From Clostridium gelidum (GTDB lineage: Bacteria; Bacillota; Clostridia; Clostridiales; Clostridiaceae): DNA of 64,000 bases. Made by a program: the position numbers and the translations under genes. This document shows positions 26,397 through 36,530 of this stretch, in pieces. The notes beneath the pieces are model-generated. The model did not search any database. It had not been told where the DNA came from and worked only from the letters and a program-made list of their open reading frames with translations. Position 1 is the stretch's first letter; every line of letters starts with the position of its first letter. The stretch covers positions 351,001 to 415,000 of the forward strand of contig NZ_AP024849.1 of NCBI RefSeq assembly GCF_019977655.1, given 5' to 3'.

Positions 26397-27113
26397 ATGA
26401 AAGAAATATTTGTTTACATAGGAACTAGGACAGGACGGGAGTCAAATACTTTTAAATATATAAGTGAAGTACTTAATAAAACATTTGAATCAGTAGGCAG
26501 AGAAAATATTAAAGTATCTTTATATACACCTCATTCTTCTAAAATTAATAATTGTCAGGGGTGTCTGAATTGTTTTGCAAATGGGGAATGCCATCAGGAT
26601 AAAAATGATGATATGAAAATCATTAAAGAAAAAATGTTAAGCGCTGATTTTGTGATTTTTGCTAGTCCAGTTTATTTTCATAATGTAAGTGGGGATATGA
26701 AAATATTTATAGATAGAATAAGTTATTGGAGTCATTTATTGAGATTGTCTGGAAAAGCAGGGATTGCAATTGCAACATCATGCGGAAATGGATTAGAGGT
26801 AACAGTAAATTATATTCATAAAGTAATGACGCATATGGGAATTAAAGTTGTTGGTGAGTTTGGCGTGATCCCATATAATGTAAATGAACAGTTTAGTAAT
26901 TCAATAGAAAAGTGTTCTAGTATAATAAGTGAGTATTTAACTAGTAAAAAGATTGAATCTGACAATGCATTAGAATTATTATTTAAAGCTAATAAAATAG
27001 CAATAGAAGCACAAAGTGAGTTAGATTCTCCGGAATACAGATATTGGAATGAATCTGGATTAATTGAATGTAATACCTTTGAAGAAGTACTTAGCATTAT
27101 GAATAAAAAATAA
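26397..27113 (+). CDS. Iron-sulfur flavoprotein / NADPH-dependent FMN reductase-like enzyme
   Basis: This 238-residue protein has a flavodoxin-like fold of the FMN-reductase group. An N-terminal strand and FMN-phosphate loop (VYIGTRTGRESNTF) come first. A compact Cys motif CQGCLNCFANGEC follows, which in iron-sulfur flavoproteins binds a [4Fe-4S] cluster, then FASPVYFHNVSGDMKIFIDR. The start is the ATG at 26397, six bases after GAAGGAG; an ATG at 26382 is rejected. It lies between the immunity permeases and lanT on the same strand. It may therefore modify the peptide, for example by reducing dehydro residues as LanJ enzymes do, or may protect thiols. That role is inference only. Confidence 0.82.
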   Translation: MKEIFVYIGTRTGRESNTFKYISEVLNKTFESVGRENIKVSLYTPHSSKINNCQGCLNCFANGECHQDKNDDMKIIKEKMLSADFVIFASPVYFHNVSGDMKIFIDRISYWSHLLRLSGKAGIAIATSCGNGLEVTVNYIHKVMTHMGIKVVGEFGVIPYNVNEQFSNSIEKCSSIISEYLTSKKIESDNALELLFKANKIAIEAQSELDSPEYRYWNESGLIECNTFEEVLSIMNKK

Positions 27114-27409
27114 AGCGCAATTATTCGTACTTACAGCAAAATAGTCAGGGAAATAATAAAGTCCAGCCATAGAATTTCTCAAAAAAACAGATTACAAGTA
27201 TATCTTGCTATAAATGCAACTAGGGTTACAAGCTTTTTTAAGAAATTTTGGACTAAGTATTATAATTTAAGTTTTGAACTGTCATCATTCCATTTCATGG
27301 AAATAATTAAATGAGCGTTAACTTATTTGTATTATTTACAGCATTTGGGGAGGTAATAACTTTCATTGAATTTTGTGCCTTGAACATAGAGAAAGGAATG
27401 ATTGGTAAA

Positions 27410-29638
27410 ATGAAGAATCCATTTAAAAGATACATATGCATAAAACAGCATGATGCTAAAGATTGTGGAGCAGCTTGTCTCGCAACTATTTCAAAACAAT
27501 ACGGGCTGAAAATTCCAATTTCGAAGATAAGAGAATTATCAGGTACAGATAACCGTGGCACGAGTGCATTTGGCATTATAAAAGCAGCACAGCAGCTTGG
27601 TTTTACAGCAAAAGGGGTAAAGGTTAGTAAACCAGAAGATATATTTACTGAATTTCCCCTTCCAGCTATAGCGCATGTAGTTATAGATGGGTCTTTTTTG
27701 CATTATGTAGTTATACATAAAATAACTAAAAAAGAAATTTTAGTCTCAGATCCAGCTAAAGGAATTGTTAAGTATACACCAGAAAATTTCTTCAAAGTAT
27801 GGAAAGATATCTTAATCCTTATGGTAAAATCAGCTGAGTTTAAAAAAGGTGATGAAACTAAAGGATTGTTTTCAAGATTCTTTGGACTTATAAAACCTCA
27901 AAAGACTTTAGTATTAAATATATTTTTTGCTTCTTTAATATTTACTATATTAGGTATAATAGGTGCCTTTTATTTTCAAGTATTAGTGGATGAAGTGCTT
28001 CAATATAATCTATTAACCACACTACATATAATCTCAATAGGTTTTATTGTACTTAGTATTTTTAAAATTTTATTGAATGCTTTTAGATCTCAATTACTTA
28101 TGTATTTGGCTCAAAGAATAGATATACCATTGATGCTTGGATACTATGAGCATGTAATTAATCTGCCTATGAATTTTTTTGGAACTCGTAAGGTTGGTGA
28201 AATAGTATCAAGATTTAATGATGCTACTCAAATAAGACAAGCAATTTCTGGTGCAACTTTAACCATAATGATTGATACTTTAATGGCTATAGCTGGTGCA
28301 GTTATTCTATTTACACAAAATAGTCTTTTATTTGGTCTTACTATAATTCCAGTTATTTTGTATGCTATCTTAGTTTTTGTTTTTAAGAAGCCTATAAGAG
28401 ATATTAATAGAGAGAATATGGAGAACAATGCGAAAATAACTTCTTATTTGGTGGAATCACTTTCTGGTATTGAAACTATAAAAGCTTTCAATGCAGAAAG
28501 AGAAGTAAATGGAGAAACAGAGAAAAGATTTGTAAAGTTGATGAAAAGTTCTTTTAAAACTGGATTGATTCATAATGTACAGGGTTCTATAAAAGGTACA
28601 GTTAAGTCAGTTTTTGCAGTAGTTATACTATGGGTAGGAGCATATGAGTGTATTTTAGGTGTATTGTCTGTTGGGCAATTGTTAGCTTTTAACTCATTGC
28701 TTGCATATTTTCTTGATCCAATTGAGAATTTAATAAATTTACAAAGTCAACTTCAAACCGCTATAGTTGCGGCAGACAGGCTTGGAGAAATATTAGACTT
28801 AGAGCTAGAGAAAAGTGTAGATGAAAATAAGAAAATTAATCCTTCTACTTTAAATGGTGGAATAGAGTTTAAAAATGTAGATTTTAGGTACGGTACTAGA
28901 AAACTAGTTTTGGAAGGGCTAAATCTTAGTATAGCTCCTGGAGAAAAAATAGCATTAGTAGGTGAAAGTGGTTCGGGAAAAACTACATTATCTAAGCTAC
29001 TTATGAATTTTTACCAATGTGAAAAAGGTGAAGTATTAATAAATGGATACAATATTAGAGATATAAATATAGAAGCGTTAAGGAATAAAATAGCACATAT
29101 ATCTCAGGATATATTTTTATTTAGTGGAACCATAAAAGAAAATCTTTTATTTGGACAAGGAGATATAGATTTTGAAAAAGTGGTAGATGCCTGTAAACAA
29201 GCTAAGATTCACGATTTTATAAATGAACAGCCTTTAAGGTATGAAACAATGATAGAAGAAAATGGTTCTAACATTTCAGGAGGACAAAAACAAAGAATTG
29301 CTATTGCTAGAGCACTTATTAGAAAGCCTGAAATACTCATAATGGATGAGGCAACCAGTAGTCTTGATTCAATAACTGAAAAAGCTATAGAAAAAACCAT
29401 GTATGAATTTAGTAAGGATATAACAACAATAATTATTGCTCATAGATTAAGTACCATTATGAGATGCGATAAAATCTATGTTATGGATAAGGGAAAGCTT
29501 ATAGAAGGCGGATCACATAGTGAACTTGTAAGTAAAAAAGGACGTTACTTCGATTTATGGAAGGAACAAATGCCAGATTACTTTATTGAAGAAGAAGTTG
29601 CAGCAACTAAAGTGACAGAGGTGAATATAAGTGAGTAA
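27410..29638 (+). CDS. lanT: C39 peptidase-containing ABC exporter LanT
   Basis: This 742-residue half-transporter has three parts. An N-terminal C39 cysteine protease holds Cys19 in KQHDAKDCGAACLAT, a catalytic His in LHYVVIHK and an Asp in VSDPAKG. A six-helix membrane domain follows (about 160-450). The nucleotide-binding domain has Walker A GESGSGKTT, signature NISGGQKQR and Walker B ILIMDEATSSLD. It removes the leader after the Gly-Gly of LanA1 and LanA2 and exports the mature peptides. I prefer the ATG at 27410 (MKNPFKRY). An ATG at 27398 directly abuts the ribosome site AAAGGA. The 197-base gap before it shows no clear terminator. Confidence 0.93.
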   Translation: MKNPFKRYICIKQHDAKDCGAACLATISKQYGLKIPISKIRELSGTDNRGTSAFGIIKAAQQLGFTAKGVKVSKPEDIFTEFPLPAIAHVVIDGSFLHYVVIHKITKKEILVSDPAKGIVKYTPENFFKVWKDILILMVKSAEFKKGDETKGLFSRFFGLIKPQKTLVLNIFFASLIFTILGIIGAFYFQVLVDEVLQYNLLTTLHIISIGFIVLSIFKILLNAFRSQLLMYLAQRIDIPLMLGYYEHVINLPMNFFGTRKVGEIVSRFNDATQIRQAISGATLTIMIDTLMAIAGAVILFTQNSLLFGLTIIPVILYAILVFVFKKPIRDINRENMENNAKITSYLVESLSGIETIKAFNAEREVNGETEKRFVKLMKSSFKTGLIHNVQGSIKGTVKSVFAVVILWVGAYECILGVLSVGQLLAFNSLLAYFLDPIENLINLQSQLQTAIVAADRLGEILDLELEKSVDENKKINPSTLNGGIEFKNVDFRYGTRKLVLEGLNLSIAPGEKIALVGESGSGKTTLSKLLMNFYQCEKGEVLINGYNIRDINIEALRNKIAHISQDIFLFSGTIKENLLFGQGDIDFEKVVDACKQAKIHDFINEQPLRYETMIEENGSNISGGQKQRIAIARALIRKPEILIMDEATSSLDSITEKAIEKTMYEFSKDITTIIIAHRLSTIMRCDKIYVMDKGKLIEGGSHSELVSKKGRYFDLWKEQMPDYFIEEEVAATKVTEVNISE

Positions 29639-31799
29639 TATTATACAAAATTTAAGCGAAATAACAGATAGCAGAGAGCTGCTTGAAGCAAGACCACATA
29701 AGTTTACCAGTATATTTTCATATGGTTTAATAGCAATATTAGTTATTGCTTTGATTTGGAGTTACTTTGGTGAAATAGACATAGTTGTGAAAACAAATGG
29801 AGTTGTAAAATCAAATGATAAAACTATTTCTGTCTTAAATGAAGTGGCGGGTAAAGTTGATGAAGTGAATTTCGAAGAAGGACAGACTGTAAAAGAAGGG
29901 GATATATTATATACATTAGAATGTAAAGATTCTATTTTAAATAAAGATAATTATGAAAAACAATTAAAAACTTTACAAACAGACACTGATAATATAGATA
30001 AACTTAGAAATTCTATATTAGAGAATGCAAATTATTTTGATGCTAATAATCCTGATGAATCAGATTATTATAATAAATATTTGCAATATAGCACAACTAA
30101 TGAAAAATTATCATTAACTGAAAAACAAACAGGATTACAAATTGATGCCACAAATGATAATAAATTAATTTCATCTAAAAGTTATACTAAGCAAATTAGT
30201 GAAAATAATGATGTGGTGAGCAGCTTGGATACATTACTTGAATCAATAAATGATAATAAAAATAAATTTTCAGATGCTGAAAATATGTATTCTTCTGAAT
30301 ATACAGATTATCAATTTAGCATAGAAAGTCTTAAAAATGCTATTGAACAGAGAAAGTTAGAAGTACAAAGTGCCAAAGCTAAATATACGGAAGCTATGAC
30401 TGATTATCAAAGTCAGATGGATAACGCTAAAACAGCATATAATAATTCTCTTTTAAAATTACAAGAATATAAAAGTAGTTATATTTCGCAGATTCAAGGG
30501 AATATAACACAAGCTAAGAGTTCTTTAAGTGATGTTAAGTATTCAGATCCTACAAATGATACTAAAATAACTCAAACGCAAAAGAAAATAGACGATTTAC
30601 AATTATTGGTCCAAAGTATTAATTCAAGACAAAATCTATTTACAGATCCTGATAGTACATATTATAAACAATATGTTGATTACACAAATAATTTGCAGAA
30701 ATATACAGGTGCAGATCAACAAACATATGAAAATTCATATTTAATGAATATTAATCAAAGTATTGATACTGCAAAAAATACATTAGCTGAGTTGCAGTTT
30801 GTATCTTCTGCATCTGATGCAAAGAGTGATAATATAAGCAAAACTATTGATAATCTTAAAAAACTAGAATCATCTGTAGATGACAGTGAAAATGATTTTT
30901 CTGAATCTGATAACGAATATTACAATAAATTTGTAGAATATAAAAAGAATGTTGCTGAATTAAAAAATAATATTGATAGCCAAAAAAAATTAATTTCTAG
31001 TCTTAAGGATAAAAAAGAGGCTATTATTGATTCTTATAATAGTCAAATAAGTATTACACAAAAAGTATTGGATAGTGCTAAAGTTGATTTATCCAAATAT
31101 CAAAATAAATCAACATTAGATATAAAAAGTAAGTTGGATGATGCCAATAAATCTACTGAAAAAATTCAAGCTGAATTAGAAAAGTCTAAAATAACACCAG
31201 AGCTTGATGATGTTAATAATCAATTAGCTACAAATGATATTACAAAGTATAAAATGGATACATTAGTTAAATTAGATGATAATACAAAAGAAAATGAACT
31301 AAAACTAGACGAATTAAAAACTAATATAGAAACTCTACAATTTAATATTGATAAAAGTACTGTGAAAGCTACAATAGACGGTGTGGTTAATGTGAAAAAT
31401 GATATTTCCAAAGGTCAACTTGTACAAATTGGACAAGAAATTTTATCGGTTATACCGCAAGATAATTCTCAATATAAAGTTCAATTATATGTATCTAATA
31501 AAGATATAACAGGAATGAAAATAGGAGAAAAAATTAAATACCATTTCGAAGCGCTACCATATAAAGAATATGGAGAACTTACAGGAACCCTTACTGACAT
31601 TGCAGAAGATGCAACTGTTGATACCCAAACAGGCATAAGTTACTATTTAGTTAAATCTGAAATTGAAAATAAACCTTTATTTAGTTATAAGGGTGAAAAA
31701 GGTGAGCTTAAGATGGGAATGACTTGTGAAGCACAAGTTATTACTAAGCAAAAGAAAATACTTTATTATTTACTTGAAAAGATAAATCTAAAAAATTAA
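29631..31799 (+). CDS. HlyD-family bacteriocin secretion accessory protein, very large
   Basis: This 722-residue accessory protein has one N-terminal membrane helix (about 28-46) and a lipoyl half (VAGKVDEVNFEEGQTVKEGD). A coiled-coil region of about 480 residues follows, with internally similar segments (SYYNKYLQYST, TYYKQYVDYTN, EYYNKFVEYKK). The second lipoyl half (STVKATIDGVVNVKNDISKG) and a beta-barrel come next. The usual length of such proteins is near 450. It starts at GTG, seven bases after AGAGGTG, and overlaps lanT by eight bases, so it works with LanT. This pairing is common for class II bacteriocins and less so for lantibiotics. Confidence 0.88.
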   Translation: MSNIIQNLSEITDSRELLEARPHKFTSIFSYGLIAILVIALIWSYFGEIDIVVKTNGVVKSNDKTISVLNEVAGKVDEVNFEEGQTVKEGDILYTLECKDSILNKDNYEKQLKTLQTDTDNIDKLRNSILENANYFDANNPDESDYYNKYLQYSTTNEKLSLTEKQTGLQIDATNDNKLISSKSYTKQISENNDVVSSLDTLLESINDNKNKFSDAENMYSSEYTDYQFSIESLKNAIEQRKLEVQSAKAKYTEAMTDYQSQMDNAKTAYNNSLLKLQEYKSSYISQIQGNITQAKSSLSDVKYSDPTNDTKITQTQKKIDDLQLLVQSINSRQNLFTDPDSTYYKQYVDYTNNLQKYTGADQQTYENSYLMNINQSIDTAKNTLAELQFVSSASDAKSDNISKTIDNLKKLESSVDDSENDFSESDNEYYNKFVEYKKNVAELKNNIDSQKKLISSLKDKKEAIIDSYNSQISITQKVLDSAKVDLSKYQNKSTLDIKSKLDDANKSTEKIQAELEKSKITPELDDVNNQLATNDITKYKMDTLVKLDDNTKENELKLDELKTNIETLQFNIDKSTVKATIDGVVNVKNDISKGQLVQIGQEILSVIPQDNSQYKVQLYVSNKDITGMKIGEKIKYHFEALPYKEYGELTGTLTDIAEDATVDTQTGISYYLVKSEIENKPLFSYKGEKGELKMGMTCEAQVITKQKKILYYLLEKINLKN

Positions 31800-31834
31800 A
31801 AATAATAAACTTTGATTTTAGAAGTACAAAAAAT

Positions 31835-31876
31835 ATCCTTATAGCCACAACTTAGATTTAGCTATAAGGATTTTTT
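31835..31876 (+). terminator. Terminator of the lantibiotic operon
   Basis: ATCCTTATAGC (31835-31845) and GCTATAAGGAT (31861-31871) form a perfect stem followed by TTTTTT, shortly after the HlyD-type gene. The gap to the next gene also holds one arm of the dispersed GGCACA repeat (32039-32061). Confidence 0.9.
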
Positions 31877-32088
31877 GGTTTTAAAACAAAATCATGTAAT
31901 AAATTTATTATTGTTCTTTATTTTTCAGAGTATATTTTGAAAGAGATTAAAGAAAGTTAAGGAATTAAATTAAGGTCTCTATAAGTTGTTAAAGGTTGTT
32001 TTATTGGATATAATAAAAATATACGGCACACCTTTTATACTATTATTTTTTAATGTGCCTAAGAAGTAAATAGGGATGGTATTTAATT

Positions 32089-33650
32089 ATGAAAAGAAGA
32101 TTTAATAGTACAGGAGTCTGTGTTACTAGAAAGCACTATATGGTAGATATTATGAATAAACTTAAAGAGATAAAAGAACTTATAGATAATGAGTTCTATT
32201 TTACTATAAATAAGCCTAGACAATATGGTAAGACAACAACTTTAAGCGAATTAAAGAAATTATTAAAAGAAGAATACTTAGTCATAAGTATCAGTTTTGA
32301 AGGAATTGGAGATAGTGTATTTGAAGATGAAAAGAATTTTTGTAATAAGTTTTTAAAGATAATGATTACATCCCTAACGTTTAGTAATAAGGAAGAAAGT
32401 GAAAGACTTTTTAAGCTAAGTCAAAATATTAATGATATTGGGGATACTTCAGAAGTTATAACTAAATTTATTCGAGATAGCAAAAAAGAAGTTGTTTTAT
32501 TTATAGATTAAATCGATAAAAGCTCTAATAATCAATTGTTTTTAAGCTTTATAGGTATGCTTAGAAATAAGTATTTATTAAGAGAGGTTGAAGAGGATTA
32601 CACATTTAAATCTGTTATATTAGCAGGACTTTATGATGTGAAAAGTTTAAAGCTAAAACTTAGAAAAGAAGAGGAATCAAAATATAATTCACCTTGGAAT
32701 ATTGCCGTTGATTTTGCTGTTGATATGAGCTTTTCACCAAAAGAAATTTCTACTATGCTAGATGAATATTCAAAAGAAAATACTATAGATATGGACATAA
32801 AGGCTATAAGTGAAGAACTGTATTTCTTTACAGAGGGTTATCCTTATTTAGTAAGTAGGCTTTGTCAAATTATAGATGAAAAAATAAAGAAGGGCATGAA
32901 AGAAACTTGGACTAAAAATGATGTTCAAAAGGCTATTAAAATTATTAATGAAGAAGTTAATACCTTATTTGAAAGCATAGTAAAAAATTTAGAAAATAAT
33001 AATGAACTTTATGAGTTAACAAAAAATATTTTAATAGATGGCGAGCAGATAGTTTTTAATCCGTTAAATCCAATCATAAGCATAGGAGTAACATATGGTA
33101 TATTAAAAAAAGGTGAGGATGGATTAGAAATAAGCAATAAAATATTTGAAGATATAATTTACAGTTATATGATATCAAAAATAAGAACTACTGCTAATAA
33201 TATGAGTTTATATAATATTAAATCAAAGTTTATAGAAAAAATCGAGAATTAAATATAGAAAAAATTCTTAAAAGTTTTCAGCAATTTATGAAAGAACAAT
33301 ATTCATCTAAGGATGAAGAATTTATAGAACATCATGGAAGGTTATTATTTTTAGCATTTATAAAACCTATAATTAATGGAACAGGCTTTGATTTTAAAGA
33401 AGTTCAAATATCAGAAGAAAAAAGATTGGATTTAGTAATAACATATAATAATTTTAAATATATAATTGAAATGAAAATTTGGAGAGGCCCTAAATATCAT
33501 GAAGAAGGAATTAATCAGCTTTGTGATTATTTAAATATTAATGGATTAGAGGATGGTTACTTGCTTGTATTTAATTTCAATAAAAATAAAGAATATAAAG
33601 AAGAAAAACTTGAAATTAATAATAAAAAGATAATTGCAGTGTACGTGTAG
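32089..33650 (+). pseudogene. AAA-like ATPase with C-terminal PD-(D/E)XK nuclease-type domain, broken
   Basis: The three pieces together form one clostridial AAA-ATPase-like protein of about 520 residues. The start MKRRFNSTGVCVTRKHYM and the P-loop KPRQYGKTTT are normal. The Walker B region reads VVLFID then TAA (32509-32511) where GAA for Glu is expected, a one-base nonsense change. The frame continues with IDKSSNNQLFLSF. A second lesion near 33236-33250, in a run of A's, shifts the frame, so the nuclease-type part (RLDLVITYNNFKYIIEMKIW) is read from a different frame. This is probably a dead gene. The intact family is of unknown function and often multicopy. Confidence 0.85.
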
Positions 33651-33669
33651 TGAACTGCAATTATCTTTT
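33625..33669. terminator. Bidirectional terminator
   Basis: AAAAGATAATTGCAGT and its exact complement (33654-33669) form a 16-bp stem. The stop codon of the broken ATPase gene lies in the loop. It also serves the convergent P-type ATPase gene. Confidence 0.85.
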
Positions 33670-33691
33670 ATTAATGTTTAAATTTTTTGTT

Positions 33692-36355
33692 CTAAGCTGC
33701 TTTATTTTTTTCCTTATCATCATTTTTTTCTTGAGATTTTTCATTTTTGTCTTCAATAGCATCTCTAATTACTTTAAATATTTGTATTATTAAAGTTGGA
33801 ATGAAGGCAAATAAGTGAATTTGTAATAGTTGATTAGTGCTAAGTGGAGTTATTTCAAATAATTTTTGAAGAACTGGTATAAGTAAAACTGCGTTTACGA
33901 GGATAACACCTGCTATAAAAGCCATCCAGCTAAATTTGTTACTGAAAACTCCAAGTGAAAAGATAGATCTTTTTCCACGACAGTTAAATCCATGGAACAA
34001 TCTAGCTAAACATAAGGTACTAAATGCCATTGTCATAGCAATTCCATGATTACCTGTAGCTAAACCAATATGATAAGAAATCATAGTAAATATTCCTATA
34101 ATTAAACCTTGAATGCTAACATCTTTAATAAAATCTTTAGTTAATATAGATTCACTAGCATCTCTAGGTTTATCTCTTAAAACATCTTTTTTAGATTTTT
34201 CCATACCAATTGCAATAGCAGGTAAACTATCTGTGAGCAGGTTAATGAATAATAAATGTACTGCAGCAAATGGAACTGGAAGTGCTAATAGTGATGAATA
34301 AAGTACTGCAAGTATTCCTGACATATTACCTGAAAGAAGGAATTTAATTGAATTCTTTATATTAGCATAAATATTTCTTCCATTAGTAACTGATTTAACA
34401 ATAGTTGCAAAGTTATCATCTGTTAAAATCATTGAAGCAGCATCCTTTGAAACTTCAGTGCCTGTTATACCCATTGCAATACCGATATCAGCTTGCTTAA
34501 GTGCTGGGGCATCATTAACGCCATCTCCAGTCATAGCAACAATTTTACCTTTATCTTGCCATGCTTTAACTATTCTTATTTTATGTTCAGGAGATACTCT
34601 TGCATAAACTGAAATATGTTGTAACTTATAGTTAAGTTCATCAGCAGACATCTTATCAAGTTCTAATCCTTCTACAGCTAAATCGCCTTCTCGCAGAATT
34701 CCAATTTCCTTAGCAATAGCAGACGCTGTAATCTTATGATCACCAGTAATCATAATTGGTTTAATAGAAGCTTTTATACAATCTGCAACTGCTTCTTTAG
34801 ATTCTTCTCTAGGTGGATCAATCATTGAAATTAATCCTAAGAAAGTATAGTCATCTTCATCTTCTAAAGTAAGATCTTTAGCTTCATCAAGTTCTTTATA
34901 AGCAAAAGCTAAAACTCTTAAACCTTGTGATGAAAGATCTCTATTAGTCTTATTTATATTGGTTTTATCTGATTCAGTGAAGGTTACTACTCCATCTGAA
35001 GTTTTAATTGAGGTTACTCTATTCATTAAGACATCAAGAGCACCTTTAGTAACTATTATATGATTCCCATCTATTACATGAAGTGTGCTCATAAGCTTTC
35101 TATCAGAGTCGAAAGGAAGTTCACTAAGCCTTGGATAAGTATTTCTACACTCAATTTCATTTATAGAATATTTATGAACTAAATTTACGAAGGCAACTTC
35201 AGTTGGATCACCAATTTCAGCTCCATCTATTGAAGTAGAATCATTACAAAGTACAGAACTATTTAAAAGAAAATTTGAATCAACATTTTTAGAATCTATA
35301 TTGTTACTATCGATTAATTTGTTATCAACAAAAATCTTTTGGACGGTCATTTTGTTTTGAGTTAATGTGCCAGTTTTGTCAGAACAAATAATTGATACAC
35401 AACCAAGGCCTTCAACAGCTTTAAGCTTTTTAATAATTGCATGTTCTTTAGCCATTGATTGAGTTCCAATAGCAAGTACAATTGTAACTATTGAACTAAG
35501 AGCTTCAGGAATGGCAGCAACAGCAAGGGCTACAGCAAACATTAATGAATCTAAAAGAGGTGTACCTCTATACATACTTAATCCAAATACAATAACACAT
35601 ATACCAAGTATTCCAATGGCTAACTTTTTAGAAAAGTCATCTATAGAAACTTGAAGTGGAGTTGTTTTTTCTTCTGTTTCTTCCATAAGGGTAGCTATTT
35701 TACCAAGTTCAGTGTGCATACCAGTGTTAGTTACAAGCACAGTAGCTCTACCATAAGTGACTAATGAACTAGAAAAAACCATGTTTATTTGATCGCCTAA
35801 GGCAACTTCATTGGCTTTAATAACATCAGGGAATTTATCAACACTTTCAGATTCACCAGTTAATGAACTTTCATTAACTTTAAGAGAAAAGTTTTCTAAA
35901 ATTCTACCGTCAGCAACAACTAAGTCTCCGGCTTCTAAGGATAAAATATCTCCTGGAACAACATCTTTTGATGCTATTTCAATTTTAACTCCATTTCTAA
36001 TAACTTTGGCATTAGGAGCAGATAAAGCTTTTAAGCTAGCTAGAGATTGTTTTGCTTTAACGTATTGGACAGTACCTAAAATGGCATTCAAAGTTATAAC
36101 AGCTATAATTACAATAGTGCTTTCAATATTACCAGTCATAGCTGAAATAATAGCAGCAACAATTAAAATGATTACTAATAAATCTTTAAACTGTTCAATA
36201 AATATAGAGAACATACTCTTTTTCTTCTTTTCATTTAAAATGTTTTCTCCAACAGAAGTTATTATTTCAGTAGCTTTTGCACTAGTTAGTCCATTTAAGG
36301 TCACATCAAAGTCTTTTAGAGACTCTTCCGTAGTTTTACAAAAATATTTTTTCAT
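33692..36355 (-). CDS. Cation-transporting P-type ATPase (Ca2+/Mn2+ type)
   Basis: This 887-residue membrane pump belongs to the PMR1/SERCA-like P2A group. The phosphorylation site is SDKTGTLTQNKM. Other landmarks are the TGES motif (SSLTGESESVDKFP), the membrane metal-site helix VAAIPEAL, the hinge TGDGVNDAPALK and NLLTDSLPAIAIGMEK in helix 6. The family pumps Ca2+ or Mn2+ out of the cytoplasm. I take the ATG at 36355, eight bases after AAGGAAG, not one 20 codons upstream. A probable yybP-ykoY element in its leader points to Mn2+ as the physiological signal, as for L. lactis YoaB. It is a single-gene unit. Confidence 0.93.
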   Translation of the reverse strand: MKKYFCKTTEESLKDFDVTLNGLTSAKATEIITSVGENILNEKKKKSMFSIFIEQFKDLLVIILIVAAIISAMTGNIESTIVIIAVITLNAILGTVQYVKAKQSLASLKALSAPNAKVIRNGVKIEIASKDVVPGDILSLEAGDLVVADGRILENFSLKVNESSLTGESESVDKFPDVIKANEVALGDQINMVFSSSLVTYGRATVLVTNTGMHTELGKIATLMEETEEKTTPLQVSIDDFSKKLAIGILGICVIVFGLSMYRGTPLLDSLMFAVALAVAAIPEALSSIVTIVLAIGTQSMAKEHAIIKKLKAVEGLGCVSIICSDKTGTLTQNKMTVQKIFVDNKLIDSNNIDSKNVDSNFLLNSSVLCNDSTSIDGAEIGDPTEVAFVNLVHKYSINEIECRNTYPRLSELPFDSDRKLMSTLHVIDGNHIIVTKGALDVLMNRVTSIKTSDGVVTFTESDKTNINKTNRDLSSQGLRVLAFAYKELDEAKDLTLEDEDDYTFLGLISMIDPPREESKEAVADCIKASIKPIMITGDHKITASAIAKEIGILREGDLAVEGLELDKMSADELNYKLQHISVYARVSPEHKIRIVKAWQDKGKIVAMTGDGVNDAPALKQADIGIAMGITGTEVSKDAASMILTDDNFATIVKSVTNGRNIYANIKNSIKFLLSGNMSGILAVLYSSLLALPVPFAAVHLLFINLLTDSLPAIAIGMEKSKKDVLRDKPRDASESILTKDFIKDVSIQGLIIGIFTMISYHIGLATGNHGIAMTMAFSTLCLARLFHGFNCRGKRSIFSLGVFSNKFSWMAFIAGVILVNAVLLIPVLQKLFEITPLSTNQLLQIHLFAFIPTLIIQIFKVIRDAIEDKNEKSQEKNDDKEKNKAA

Positions 36356-36530
36356 GCAACATCTTCCTTTCAAATTTAATAAGATATATTTTGATAGATT
36401 TGAATAAATTCTCATTGAACAATTACGAAATTTATAAGTTCAATAAAATACGTGTTAAAAATTAAAGTTCATATGGTATTTAAAGAATAACTGTGTAAAC
36501 ATACCGAAAGTCTTCTTATAATAATTATTA

